A stretch of DNA of 64,000 nt, taken from positions 337,501 through 401,500 of the forward strand of contig NZ_CP092480.1 in assembly GCF_022429645.1 (NCBI RefSeq), read 5' to 3'. The translations under genes were made by a program, and so were the position numbers. This document shows, in pieces, positions 24,381-36,915 of this stretch. The first letter of the stretch is position 1. Every line of letters starts with the position of its first letter. The DNA comes from Lutibacter sp. A80. Its GTDB lineage: Bacteria; Bacteroidota; Bacteroidia; Flavobacteriales; Flavobacteriaceae. The notes beneath the pieces are model-generated. The model was not told where the DNA came from. It worked only from the letters and a program-made list of their open reading frames with translations, and did no database searches.

Positions 24381-26486
24381 ATGTCCATTTATAGCTTAAA
24401 TACTTCTATATCATATTTAAAAGGTGTTGGCCCTAGCAGAGCTGATTTGTTAAAATCGGAGTTAGGGATTTTTACATTTGGTGATTTAATTAATTTTTTT
24501 CCAAATAGGTATATAGATAGAACTCAGTTTTTTAAAATAAATCAATTACAACAAAATTCTTCTGAAATTCAGGTAGTTGGTAAAATTACAAACATTAGAA
24601 CAGTACAACAAAAACGAGGAAGTAGGTTAGTTGCAACTTTTAAAGATGAAACAGGTACTATGGAACTTGTTTGGTTTAGAGGTGCTAAATGGATTAAAGA
24701 CAATCTAAAAATAAATACAGCTTATGTTATTTTTGGAAAGACTAATTATTTTAAAGGAGTGTTTTCTATGCCACATCCAGAAATGGATTTATTAGCAGAT
24801 TATAAAAAAAATTTGCTAAGTGCAATGCAACCAATTTATCCATCTACAGAAAAGTTAACAAATAAAGGGATTTCAAATAAAGTTGTTTCCAAAATGATTC
24901 AGAATTTATTTGAAGAGGTAAATGGAAAATTTAGTGAGACACTTTCACAGCCTATATTGCAAAATTTACAGTTAATTTCAAAAAGTGAAGCATTATTAAA
25001 TATTCATTTTCCTAGAAATCAAGAACTACTTACAAAAGCACAAAACAGGTTAAAATTTGAAGAATTATTTTTTATTCAATTACAATTAATTAGAAAAAAA
25101 CTAGTAAGAAAAGTAAAAATAAAAGGTTTTAATTTTACGGAAGTTGGAGATAATTTTAATAATTTTTATAAAAATAACTTACCTTTTGATTTAACAAATG
25201 CACAAAAACGTGTGTTAAGAGAAATACGTAAAGATCTTGGTTCTAATGCACAAATGAATCGCTTATTACAAGGTGATGTTGGTTCAGGAAAAACAATTGT
25301 AGCACTATTAACAATACTAATAGCTTTAGATAATGGTTTTCAGGCTGCATTAATGGCGCCAACTGAAATTTTAGCAACGCAGCACTACAATTCAATTGTA
25401 GAAATGTTAAATGGTTTAAATGTTTCTGTAAAATTATTAACAGGTTCTACCAAAATTAAAGAACGAAGAATAATTCATAAAGAGTTACTATCTGGTGAAT
25501 TAGATATTTTAATTGGTACACACGCACTGATTGAAGATAAAGTGAAATTTAAAAACTTAGGTATTGCAATAATAGATGAGCAACATAGGTTTGGTGTAGC
25601 ACAACGTTCTAAAATGTGGCAAAAAAACACCTTACCACCACATATTTTGGTTATGACAGCAACTCCAATTCCTAGAACATTAGCTATGAGTGTGTATGGA
25701 GATTTAGATATTTCAGTAATAGATGAATTACCTCCTGGAAGAAAAGAGGTAAAAACAGCGCATAGATACGACTCTAATAGGTTATCGGTTTTTAAATTTT
25801 TAAAAGAAGAAATTGCTAAAGGCAGACAAGTATATATTGTTTATCCGTTAATTAATGAGTCTGAAGCAATGGATTACAAAGATTTAATGGATGGTTATGA
25901 AAGTATTTCTAGAGAATTTCCATTGCCAAACTACCAAATAAGTATTGTACATGGGAAAATGAAACCCGCTGATAAAGACTACGAAATGCAACGTTTTATA
26001 AGTGGTGAAACTCAAATTATGGTAGCAACAACTGTAATAGAAGTTGGTGTAAATATTCCAAATGCAAGTGTTATGGTTATTGAAAGTGCAGAACGTTTTG
26101 GCTTGTCTCAATTACATCAATTAAGAGGTAGAGTTGGACGTGGAGCTGAACAAAGCTACTGTATTTTAATGACGAGTTTTAAACTTTCTTCAGATGCTAA
26201 AATTCGTTTAAATACTATGGTTGATACTAGTGATGGATTTAAAATAGCAGAAGTAGACTTAAAGTTGCGTGGACCAGGAAACTTAATGGGAACCCAACAA
26301 AGTGGCGTTTTAAATTTACGTATAGCAGATATTGTAAAAGATGCTCCTTTGTTAAAAATGGCACGAAGTATTGCAATTGATGTGTTAACAAAAGATGCGT
26401 CATTAAAAGCTCCAGAAAATGCCGCTATTAGAATTGCATATCAACAAATTAGTAAAAACAGTACTATTTGGGCTAATATTAGTTAA
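24381..26486 (+). CDS. recG: ATP-dependent DNA helicase RecG
   Basis: A full-length 701-residue RecG that rewinds stalled forks and branch-migrates Holliday junctions. An N-terminal wedge/OB domain (about 1-170, starting with SISYLKGVGPSRADLL) precedes the helicase: Walker A GDVGSGKT at 298-305, motif II DEQH at 399-402, motif III TATPIPRTLAMS, and the C-terminal helicase motifs VATTVIEVGVNIPNA and QLRGRVGRG, ending with the TRG region near LRGPGNLMGTQQSG. All motifs are intact. It is divergent from the RsmB-type gene. Confidence 0.97.
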   Translation: MSIYSLNTSISYLKGVGPSRADLLKSELGIFTFGDLINFFPNRYIDRTQFFKINQLQQNSSEIQVVGKITNIRTVQQKRGSRLVATFKDETGTMELVWFRGAKWIKDNLKINTAYVIFGKTNYFKGVFSMPHPEMDLLADYKKNLLSAMQPIYPSTEKLTNKGISNKVVSKMIQNLFEEVNGKFSETLSQPILQNLQLISKSEALLNIHFPRNQELLTKAQNRLKFEELFFIQLQLIRKKLVRKVKIKGFNFTEVGDNFNNFYKNNLPFDLTNAQKRVLREIRKDLGSNAQMNRLLQGDVGSGKTIVALLTILIALDNGFQAALMAPTEILATQHYNSIVEMLNGLNVSVKLLTGSTKIKERRIIHKELLSGELDILIGTHALIEDKVKFKNLGIAIIDEQHRFGVAQRSKMWQKNTLPPHILVMTATPIPRTLAMSVYGDLDISVIDELPPGRKEVKTAHRYDSNRLSVFKFLKEEIAKGRQVYIVYPLINESEAMDYKDLMDGYESISREFPLPNYQISIVHGKMKPADKDYEMQRFISGETQIMVATTVIEVGVNIPNASVMVIESAERFGLSQLHQLRGRVGRGAEQSYCILMTSFKLSSDAKIRLNTMVDTSDGFKIAEVDLKLRGPGNLMGTQQSGVLNLRIADIVKDAPLLKMARSIAIDVLTKDASLKAPENAAIRIAYQQISKNSTIWANIS

Positions 26487-26547
26487 AATTATTTAGTGTA
26501 GAGAAGCAAAAAATTAGTTTAATTTCTATGTTTTAAATTGGATTAAT

Positions 26548-26555
26548 TATCTTTG
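26548..26555 (+). promoter_or_regulatory. -7 promoter element of pheT
   Basis: TATCTTTG fits TAnnTTTG, 26 bases before the ATG. Confidence 0.5.
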
Positions 26556-26581
26556 CACCCTGTTAAAAATAAAATCTAAAG

Positions 26582-29008
26582 ATGAAAATATCATACAATT
26601 GGTTAAAACAATTTTTAAAAGTTGATTGGGAAGCTCAAAAAACAGGTGAATTGTTAACTGATTTAGGACTTGAAGTTGAAGGAATTGAAACTGTAGAATC
26701 CATAAAAGGAAGCTTAGAAGGAATTGTAATAGGTAAAGTTTTAACTTGTGTTCAGCATCCAAATGCAGACAGATTAAAAATTACTACTGTAGATTTAGGA
26801 CAAGAAGCTCCCGTTCAAATTGTTTGTGGAGCACCTAATGTAGCAGCAGGGCAAACTGTACCAGTAGCAACTATTGGCACTACTTTATATGATGATAAAG
26901 GTGCTGGCTTTAAAATTAAGAAAGGTAAAATTAGAGGTGAAGAAAGTTTTGGAATGATTTGTGCCGAAGATGAACTTGGCTTAGGAAGCAGTCATGATGG
27001 AATTATGGTATTAGATGATTCTTTAAAAGTTGGAACACCAGCTGCTGAAGTTTTTAATATAGAAAAAGATGAAGTTTTTGAAATTGGATTAACTCCAAAT
27101 AGAGCAGATGCTATGAGTCATTATGGTACTGCTAGAGATTTAAGAGCTGGTTTAATTCAACAAGATATTTCTTTAGAATTAATTTCACCATCAGTTACAG
27201 AATTTCATGTAGATGATAGAAGTTTACGTTTTGATGTAGTTGTTGAAGATGTTGAAAAAGCACCAAGATATACAGGTGTAACAATTTCAGATATTACTGT
27301 AAAAGATTCTCCAGATTGGATTAAAAATAGATTAAAAGCTATTGGTTTAACTCCAATAAACAATATTGTGGATGTTACAAATTATGTTTTGCATGAATTA
27401 GGACAACCATTACATGCTTTTGACGCAGCAAAAGTAAAAGGCAATAAAGTAATTGTAAAAACATTGCCAGCAGGTACTAAATTTACAACATTAGATGAAG
27501 TTGAACGTGAATTACACGAAGAAGATTTAATGATTTGTAATGGTAATGAAGAACCAATGTGTATTGCAGGTGTGTTTGGTGGTTTAAATTCTGGAGTGTC
27601 TGAAAATACAACTTCAATATTTTTAGAAAGTGCCTATTTTAATCCTGTTGCAGTTAGGAAAACAGCAAAAAGACATGCTTTAAATACCGATGCATCTTTT
27701 AGATTTGAAAGAGGTATTGACCCAAATATTACTAAATATGCACTTAAAAGAGCTGCAAATTTAATTTTAGAAGTTGCTGGAGGTAAAGTTTCTTCTGAAG
27801 TAATGGATTATTATCCTACTAAATTTGAAGCAAATCAAGTATTTCTATCCTTTGAAAAAATGGATCGTTTAATCGGTGCAAAAATACCTAGAGAAACAGT
27901 TAAAAATATATTAGCTTCTTTAGATATTAAATTTAATAGTGTAACAGATGGAGGAATTGGATTGAGTATTCCTGCTTATAGAGTTGATGTTACAAGAGAA
28001 GCCGATGTAATTGAAGAAATTTTACGTGTTTACGGTTATAATAATGTAGAATTTTCACATAAATTAAATACATCAATTGCATTTTCGGAGTTTGATGAGG
28101 TAAAAATTGAAAATATTGTAGCCAATCAGTTAGTAGCTCAAGGTTTTAACGAAACTATGGCAAATTCTTTAACAAAAGCAAGTTATGGAACATTTTCAGA
28201 AATGATAAATGATGATCATAATGTAGCTATGTTAAATCCACTAAGTAGTGATTTAGGTGTTATGCGTCAATCATTATTGTTTAGTGGTTTAGAGTCGGTT
28301 ATTTACAATATAAATAGAAAGAATAGCTCATTAAAATTCTTTGAGTTTGGTAAAACATACCATAAATTTGAAAGTGGTTATTCTGAACAAAAACATTTAA
28401 CCTTATTTGTTTCTGGAGATAGAACAAAAGAAAGTTGGAATGTGGTTCAAAAACCATCAGATTTCTTTTATTTAAAAGGAATTGTAACTACAATATTACA
28501 ACGTTTAGGTATTAGTAAAGTGAAAATTACTCCTACAAAAAACGATGTATTTTCAGAAGGAGTTACATTAAGCTTAGGAAAAATTAAATTAGTAGATTTA
28601 GGAGTTGTAAAACGTGCCATAAATAAAGAATTTGGAATTAAGCAAGAAGTTTTATTCGCCGATTTTAACTGGGCAAATTTATTAAAAGTAGGAGGTAAGT
28701 CTTCTATCAATGTTTCAGAATTGTCAAAATTCCAAGCAGTTAAAAGAGATTTTTCTTTATTACTAGATAAAGAAGTTACATTTAATGAAATTTATAATTT
28801 AGCTTTTCAAGCAGAGAAAAAACTATTAAAAGAAGTAGATTTATTTGATGTTTATGAAGGTGATAAATTAGAAGAAGGAAAAAAATCGTATGCTGTTAGT
28901 TTTTTAATTCAAGATGAAAACAAAACCTTAACCGATAAACAAATTGATAAAGTAATGCAGAAGCTGCAACAAACATTTGAAAAAAATGTTGGTGCAACAT
29001 TGCGATAA
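26582..29008 (+). CDS. pheT: Phenylalanine--tRNA ligase beta subunit
   Basis: An 808-residue PheRS beta chain, which binds tRNA-Phe and edits Tyr-tRNA while the alpha chain carries the active site. The domain order is normal: tRNA-binding OB domain (about 40-150, GIVIGKVLTCVQHPNADRLK), B3/B4 editing domain (about 210-375, YTGVTISDITVKDSPDWI), B5 (about 400-475), the class II-like core and the C-terminal FDX-ACB anticodon-binding domain (about 715-808, FQAVKRDFSLLLDKEVT). The alpha-subunit gene pheS is not adjacent, as is usual in flavobacteria. Confidence 0.97.
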   Translation: MKISYNWLKQFLKVDWEAQKTGELLTDLGLEVEGIETVESIKGSLEGIVIGKVLTCVQHPNADRLKITTVDLGQEAPVQIVCGAPNVAAGQTVPVATIGTTLYDDKGAGFKIKKGKIRGEESFGMICAEDELGLGSSHDGIMVLDDSLKVGTPAAEVFNIEKDEVFEIGLTPNRADAMSHYGTARDLRAGLIQQDISLELISPSVTEFHVDDRSLRFDVVVEDVEKAPRYTGVTISDITVKDSPDWIKNRLKAIGLTPINNIVDVTNYVLHELGQPLHAFDAAKVKGNKVIVKTLPAGTKFTTLDEVERELHEEDLMICNGNEEPMCIAGVFGGLNSGVSENTTSIFLESAYFNPVAVRKTAKRHALNTDASFRFERGIDPNITKYALKRAANLILEVAGGKVSSEVMDYYPTKFEANQVFLSFEKMDRLIGAKIPRETVKNILASLDIKFNSVTDGGIGLSIPAYRVDVTREADVIEEILRVYGYNNVEFSHKLNTSIAFSEFDEVKIENIVANQLVAQGFNETMANSLTKASYGTFSEMINDDHNVAMLNPLSSDLGVMRQSLLFSGLESVIYNINRKNSSLKFFEFGKTYHKFESGYSEQKHLTLFVSGDRTKESWNVVQKPSDFFYLKGIVTTILQRLGISKVKITPTKNDVFSEGVTLSLGKIKLVDLGVVKRAINKEFGIKQEVLFADFNWANLLKVGGKSSINVSELSKFQAVKRDFSLLLDKEVTFNEIYNLAFQAEKKLLKEVDLFDVYEGDKLEEGKKSYAVSFLIQDENKTLTDKQIDKVMQKLQQTFEKNVGATLR

Positions 29009-29030
29009 ATTATATAATAAATAATTATAT

Positions 29031-29075
29031 GAAAGAGCTCATTAAAATAAAATTTAATGAGCTCTTTCTAGTTTT
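29031..29075 (+). terminator. Terminator after pheT
   Basis: A perfect 16-bp stem GAAAGAGCTCATTAAA (29031-29046) with its complement (29053-29068) and a six-base loop. The T-run after it is broken, so it may also act as an mRNA 3' stabiliser. Confidence 0.7.
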
Positions 29076-29095
29076 ACTTTTATAACTTTTTTAGA

Positions 29096-29103
29096 TACAT
29101 TTG
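29096..29103 (+). promoter_or_regulatory. -7 promoter element of the ABC exporter gene
   Basis: TACATTTG fits TAnnTTTG and lies 17 bases before a TTG codon at 29121; it supports that codon as the start. Confidence 0.55.
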
Positions 29104-29120
29104 ATTAAAATTTAATACCA

Positions 29121-30935
29121 TTGAGAGCAAATAAAATTAAAAAACAAAAACGGCAGATAAGTCTTTTTCAACTTTTTAAAAAATTAATAACTTATGTAAA
29201 ACCTTATAAATATCTAGTAATTGCCACGTTATTTTTAACGCTAATAGGTTCTTTTTTAGCACAAGTAAATGCTTTAGTTTTACGTTATGCTGTTGATGAA
29301 CTTACTTTGTTAACAGAAGCGAATAATGGGTTTAAAGACGGTATTTCACTTCTGGTTACAATTAGTATTATTTTACTTTCAAAAGAATTGGTTTACGCTA
29401 TAATAAAATATGGACAAAATTTTTATGGCGAAAAAATGAAAATATATATTTCTCGTGATTTTGCTCAAAATGTAGTAGATAAAATCTTAACCTATAAAAT
29501 GTCGTTTTATAGTTCTGCAGAGAATGAAAGTGGAAAATTACAAACAAGAATAGATTTAGGTATTTCTAGTTTAACTCAATTGGTTAAAAACTTCTTTTTA
29601 GACATTCTTCCATTATTTTCAAATGCAATTATAGCATTGTTTTTTATGTTTCAAGCTAATTTTTATGTGGGTTTAGTTAGCTTAGGTATCATCCCAATAT
29701 TTTTTTATATCAGTAGTTTACAAGCCAATAAATTAAAAGGATTTAGGCGAAAAATGCGTGGTTTTAGAGAATCTAGAAATAATGGAATTATAGACTTAAT
29801 AAATTCTATAACAGTTATTAAATCGTTTACCAGAGAAAGTTCAGAAAGTAAAAAACACGAAGATATTCAATTTAATATGACCGAAAATCAAATGAAAACG
29901 CGTCAATTAAGTTTTTTATTTAATGGAGTTAAAGTATTTATTGAACAGTTTGGAGTGGTTATTATAATTATTTTAACTTCCTATTTTGTGTTAAATGGAA
30001 CAATGACCATTGGAGCTATTATGTTTCATATATTATTATTTAACAATGTTTCTGCTCCCATTAGAGAATTGCATAGAATTTACGATGAAGTAAATGATGC
30101 CTTAATTTATTCTGAAGCATTTTTCGATATTATGGATGCTAATGATACAGAATTTGGTGGTACCTATATTCCTGAAAAAATAACGGGTAAATTTGAGTTA
30201 AAAAATGTAGATTTTGCCTATCCAAATGGTACAAAAGCATTGTTTAATGTATCAATGCTAATTAAACCAAATACAATCAATGCTTTGGTTGGTTTAAGCG
30301 GTGCAGGAAAAAGTACAGTAATTAATTTATTAGATAAATTTTTTGAACCAACCTCAGGAAGTATTCTTTTAGATGGGGTAGATTTAAAGGAATACAATAC
30401 CGTTTGGTTGCGAAATAATATTGGGTTGGTTTTGCAGAAAAATCATATTTTTAATGGAAGTATAAAAGAAAATATTTTATACGGAAAAGAAGACGCTACA
30501 GAGGAGGAAGTTGTTGAAGCGGCAATAAAAGCTCATATTCACGAACAAATAATAGAATTACCAGATGGTTATAATTCTAAAGCTACACTGCTTTCTGGTG
30601 GCCAAAAACAGCGAGTTTCAATTGCTCGATTGTTTTTAAAAAACCCACCAATTATTTTTCTTGATGAACCTACAGCAAGTTTAGATGCTATTGCTACTGA
30701 ACAAATTAAAAAGAGTTTAGACTCTATTAAAAAAGGACGTACTGTAATTATTATTTCACACAGTATTTCACAAATTATAGATGCCGAAAATGTTATTGTT
30801 TTAGAAAAAGGGAAAGTTATTGAAGAAGGTTCTCATGAAGATTTATATCATAATGAAAGTGCTTATTATAATATTTTTAATGCTATGGCAAATAGTTTAA
30901 ATTTAGATAAAATTACTGATACAATGAGTGATTAA
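29121..30935 (+). CDS. ABC exporter, fused permease and ATPase
   Basis: A 604-residue half-transporter of the MsbA-like type IV exporter class that acts as a homodimer. The N-terminal membrane domain has six helices (about 30-330), the ATPase spans about 355-595: Walker A GLSGAGKS at 391-398, signature LLSGGQKQRVSIAR, Walker B IIFLDEPTASLD and the switch His in ISHSIS. The start is a TTG at 29121 because no ATG lies before the first membrane helix and a -7 box sits just upstream. Substrate cannot be read from the sequence; lipids or drugs are usual for the class. An SGNH lipoprotein gene follows after 46 bases on the same strand. Confidence 0.92.
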   Translation: MRANKIKKQKRQISLFQLFKKLITYVKPYKYLVIATLFLTLIGSFLAQVNALVLRYAVDELTLLTEANNGFKDGISLLVTISIILLSKELVYAIIKYGQNFYGEKMKIYISRDFAQNVVDKILTYKMSFYSSAENESGKLQTRIDLGISSLTQLVKNFFLDILPLFSNAIIALFFMFQANFYVGLVSLGIIPIFFYISSLQANKLKGFRRKMRGFRESRNNGIIDLINSITVIKSFTRESSESKKHEDIQFNMTENQMKTRQLSFLFNGVKVFIEQFGVVIIIILTSYFVLNGTMTIGAIMFHILLFNNVSAPIRELHRIYDEVNDALIYSEAFFDIMDANDTEFGGTYIPEKITGKFELKNVDFAYPNGTKALFNVSMLIKPNTINALVGLSGAGKSTVINLLDKFFEPTSGSILLDGVDLKEYNTVWLRNNIGLVLQKNHIFNGSIKENILYGKEDATEEEVVEAAIKAHIHEQIIELPDGYNSKATLLSGGQKQRVSIARLFLKNPPIIFLDEPTASLDAIATEQIKKSLDSIKKGRTVIIISHSISQIIDAENVIVLEKGKVIEEGSHEDLYHNESAYYNIFNAMANSLNLDKITDTMSD

Positions 30936-30981
30936 ATTAGCTTAAATACCTTTTGAATTTTAATTAAATAAAAATTTTATT

Positions 30982-33120
30982 ATGCAAATACCATCTAAAT
31001 TCAATTCTTTTAGATCACAAATTAAATTGTTATTCATCGTAATTTTTTCTATTAGTATTGTAAGTTGCCAACAACAAAAAGAGTTTTTAATAACACTTGA
31101 AGGCAAAATTGTAGATAGTAATAATGTAAATAAAATACAAACTTCATACTTGCAAATAAATCGTGCTGAAGATGCTAAAGGTCTAGTTATGTTTATTCCA
31201 GGAGCAAAAATAAACAACGATTCTATTTTTAAGGTATATAACCAGATGGGGTTTTCTGTGGCAACTTTAAAAGGACAACATCTAAAATTAGAAGATGTAA
31301 TAACGGCGTTTCATTTTATTAAATCAGATTTAAAATTTAATTTAAATACGGATTATACCTGTATAGTTGGAAATTATGAAGGTGCAAAATCAGCAGCTTT
31401 AGCAGTATATAAGTTAGATGAGGAAGCACGTCCAAATGCATTAACTCTAATAAACCCTGTAGGTTTTGATGAGGTAACTGAAGGAACTGTTTTTCCGGCA
31501 ATTAATCCACCATTAGTTACAAAAACAAAGCTATTATGTATTGCAAATAGTTTAAAACTCAATAATAAAGAATATACCGCTGCTAGTGAATTTACAAAAA
31601 CATGGATTGGATATGATGGAGTTGCTTTTTTTAAAGATATAGCAACTACCGAAAATTTGACATTATCAAATAAAAATGTAGTTGATATTTTAAAGGCTTT
31701 CAATAACGGAAAAATGACTCTTTCAAAAGAAAAAGAGAACCCTGCTGCAATTTCAGTAGAAGGGTATTCACCAAAGCGTCATGCTGAGAAAATTAAATTA
31801 ATTAAAGCTAAAAAATACGATTTACTTTTTGTAGGAAATTCTATTACAAATAATTTTGAAAAACCTGCATATCAAGCTATTTGGAAAAAGTATTTTGGTT
31901 CTCGAAATGCTATAAATTTGGGTTATTCAGGATATCGTACCGAAAATATTATTTGGAACATACAAAATGGAGAACTCGAAAACCAATCTCCTAAGGTTAT
32001 TATTTTAGAAATAGGAACTAATAATATTGATGAAAAGAATTATCCAACACGCCATACAGCATCGCAATTGGCAGTTGGAATTGAAAAGATAATTAAAATA
32101 TTTAGAGAAAAATGTCCAGAATCTAAAATTATATTACTTCGTAGTTTCCCTGGTTGTTATGGAGGACCAAATCCAACATCTCACCGTAGAATACTTGAAC
32201 GTGCTTCAGATATTACCTCTAAATTAGCTGATAATAAACATATTTTTTATTGTGATGTTAACCACGTATTTTTAAACATTGATGGTTCACTTAAAAATGA
32301 ATTAATGCCAGATTGGTTGCATCCAAATGCTAAAGGAGCAGAATTATGGGCTCAAACAATGGAACCTCTTTTGTCTAGATTAATGGAAGATGAATCTAAA
32401 GATGATAAAAAGCCTTTAAATACTGCAATAATACCAGTTTCAAAATTAGAAGAAGATAGCTATAATTGGTGGGAAAGACATAACGATGTACTTAAATTAA
32501 AAGATTCATTAAATCCTGAAATTGTATTAATTGGTAATTCTATTACGCATTTTTGGGGAGGGAATTTTCCTCCATTTAAAAATGCAGATGGTACTTCTAG
32601 AAAAGCAAATGGACTAAATTCGTGGAAAAAAACCTTTGGTAATTATAAAGTTTTAAATTTAGGTTTTGGATGGGATAGAACTCAAAATGTATTATGGAGA
32701 TTAGATAATGGAGAACTAGATAGGCTTGATCCAAAACTGGTAATTATTCATATAGGCACTAATAATACTAGTAATACTAAAAATGCACGTATAAATACTG
32801 CTTCAGAAATAGTTGAAGGTATTAAGGCAATTTGCTTACGTGTTAGGTCAAAAACTCCGAGAGCAAAAATTGTTTTAACGCAAATAATGCCACGTGAGGA
32901 AATGCCGAATAATTCGCGAAGAATTTTGATAAATGAAACCAATCAAATACTTGAAAAATTTGCAGATAAGAATAATATATCATTAATAGATATTAGCTCT
33001 AAAATGTTGACAGAAAAAGGTGTTCTTACCAAAAAAGTAACACTGGATTTTTGCCATCCAAATGATATCGGTTATCAAATTTGGGGTAATGCTTTACAAA
33101 CATTTATTGATACTATATAA
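30982..33120 (+). CDS. Lipoprotein with degenerate alpha/beta-hydrolase head and two SGNH esterase domains
   Basis: A 712-residue surface or periplasmic lipoprotein (signal ends IVSC, Cys29). Residues about 35-245 look like an alpha/beta-hydrolase, but the nucleophile elbow reads GNYEG (130-134), with Tyr132 where Ser should be. Two SGNH/GDSL domains of the PAF-acetylhydrolase-like type follow. Domain 1 (about 275-465) has Ser287 in GNSIT, Gly314, Asn347 in IGTNN and Asp444/His447 in DWLHPN. Domain 2 (about 495-712) has Ser520, Gly561, Asn594 and Asp689/His692. Both tetrads are complete. Such domains deacetylate sugars; the beta-galactosidase gene 286 bases downstream hints at an acetylated galactoside substrate, an inference only. 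Confidence 0.88.
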   Translation: MQIPSKFNSFRSQIKLLFIVIFSISIVSCQQQKEFLITLEGKIVDSNNVNKIQTSYLQINRAEDAKGLVMFIPGAKINNDSIFKVYNQMGFSVATLKGQHLKLEDVITAFHFIKSDLKFNLNTDYTCIVGNYEGAKSAALAVYKLDEEARPNALTLINPVGFDEVTEGTVFPAINPPLVTKTKLLCIANSLKLNNKEYTAASEFTKTWIGYDGVAFFKDIATTENLTLSNKNVVDILKAFNNGKMTLSKEKENPAAISVEGYSPKRHAEKIKLIKAKKYDLLFVGNSITNNFEKPAYQAIWKKYFGSRNAINLGYSGYRTENIIWNIQNGELENQSPKVIILEIGTNNIDEKNYPTRHTASQLAVGIEKIIKIFREKCPESKIILLRSFPGCYGGPNPTSHRRILERASDITSKLADNKHIFYCDVNHVFLNIDGSLKNELMPDWLHPNAKGAELWAQTMEPLLSRLMEDESKDDKKPLNTAIIPVSKLEEDSYNWWERHNDVLKLKDSLNPEIVLIGNSITHFWGGNFPPFKNADGTSRKANGLNSWKKTFGNYKVLNLGFGWDRTQNVLWRLDNGELDRLDPKLVIIHIGTNNTSNTKNARINTASEIVEGIKAICLRVRSKTPRAKIVLTQIMPREEMPNNSRRILINETNQILEKFADKNNISLIDISSKMLTEKGVLTKKVTLDFCHPNDIGYQIWGNALQTFIDTI

Positions 33121-33159
33121 ATTGTTGTATAAGTGATTACATATTTATAATAGCTAAAG

Positions 33160-33192
33160 AAGTTTAATTTTTATTAAGATTAAACTTTTTTT
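33160..33192 (+). terminator. Terminator after the SGNH lipoprotein gene
   Basis: AAGTTTAAT (33160-33168) pairs with ATTAAACTT (33179-33187), ten-base loop, then a T-run. It separates this gene from the beta-galactosidase gene. Confidence 0.8.
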
Positions 33193-33391
33193 ATGTGTTA
33201 GACTAAAATAAATGTAAATAATACAATTAATTTATAAAATCTAAGTAGAATAAACTTATATTTAACATTTAGAATACCAAATATGCTTTGTTATAGGTTT
33301 TTATAGTAAATTAATTTTACTGAGAAACTATGTTTAAAATAAGATTTAGCAAGTAAATATTCAAAATATAAGTCCAAGTTTATCAATATAA

Positions 33392-36559
<3,168 letters not shown>

Positions 36560-36598
36560 AAAGTTTATTCTAAAATGTTTTATTGCAACTTTAATTCT

Positions 36599-36634
36599 AA
36601 GCCAGTTGAAATTCAATTTTAATTGGCTTTTTGT
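36599..36634 (+). terminator. Terminator of the beta-galactosidase gene
   Basis: AAGCCAGTT (36599-36607) pairs with AATTGGCTT (36621-36629) with one G-U pair and then a T-run. Confidence 0.75.
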
Positions 36635-36783
36635 AAATTTCACTTAAATACTTAATCAATTTTGATACTTATAGTTTTATAGAATTTTTCATATTTTTAC
36701 TTTTAGAAAGTATTGAGATACTAACTAAGAATATTTTTTAAAGATTTTATATTCTTGGTATTATAATTGTTATGTAAAAGCTT

Positions 36784-36851
36784 AAAAAGAGAAGATTTGT
36801 ATGTGAAATAGTGTTTTAAACCTATAATACATTATAATTCTCCTCTTTTTT
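36784..36851 (+). terminator. Hairpin with long loop and T-tail
   Basis: AAAAAGAGAAG (36784-36794) pairs with CTCCTCTTTTT (36840-36850) with one mismatch around a 45-base AT-rich loop. The long loop is unusual for a terminator and recalls the longer element at 60017-60135. Confidence 0.4.
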
Positions 36852-36915
36852 ATGTAAATATTTTATCAAAAAAATAAATAAAAAACTATAGCAGTTTTAA
36901 CCAATAATTTATAAT

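Larger units (their letters stand above)
36560..36915. other. 356-bp gap after the beta-galactosidase gene
   Basis: It holds two hairpins that look like terminators (36599-36634 and 36784-36851), separated by ~150 AT-rich bases without an open frame of note. The second may belong to a short unannotated transcript or be the leader of the next gene. Confidence 0.5.

Noticed and set aside
33305-33321. AGTAAA/TTTACT inverted repeat before the beta-galactosidase gene
   Set aside because: Only 6-bp AT-rich arms, not repeated elsewhere; expected by chance at this base composition.
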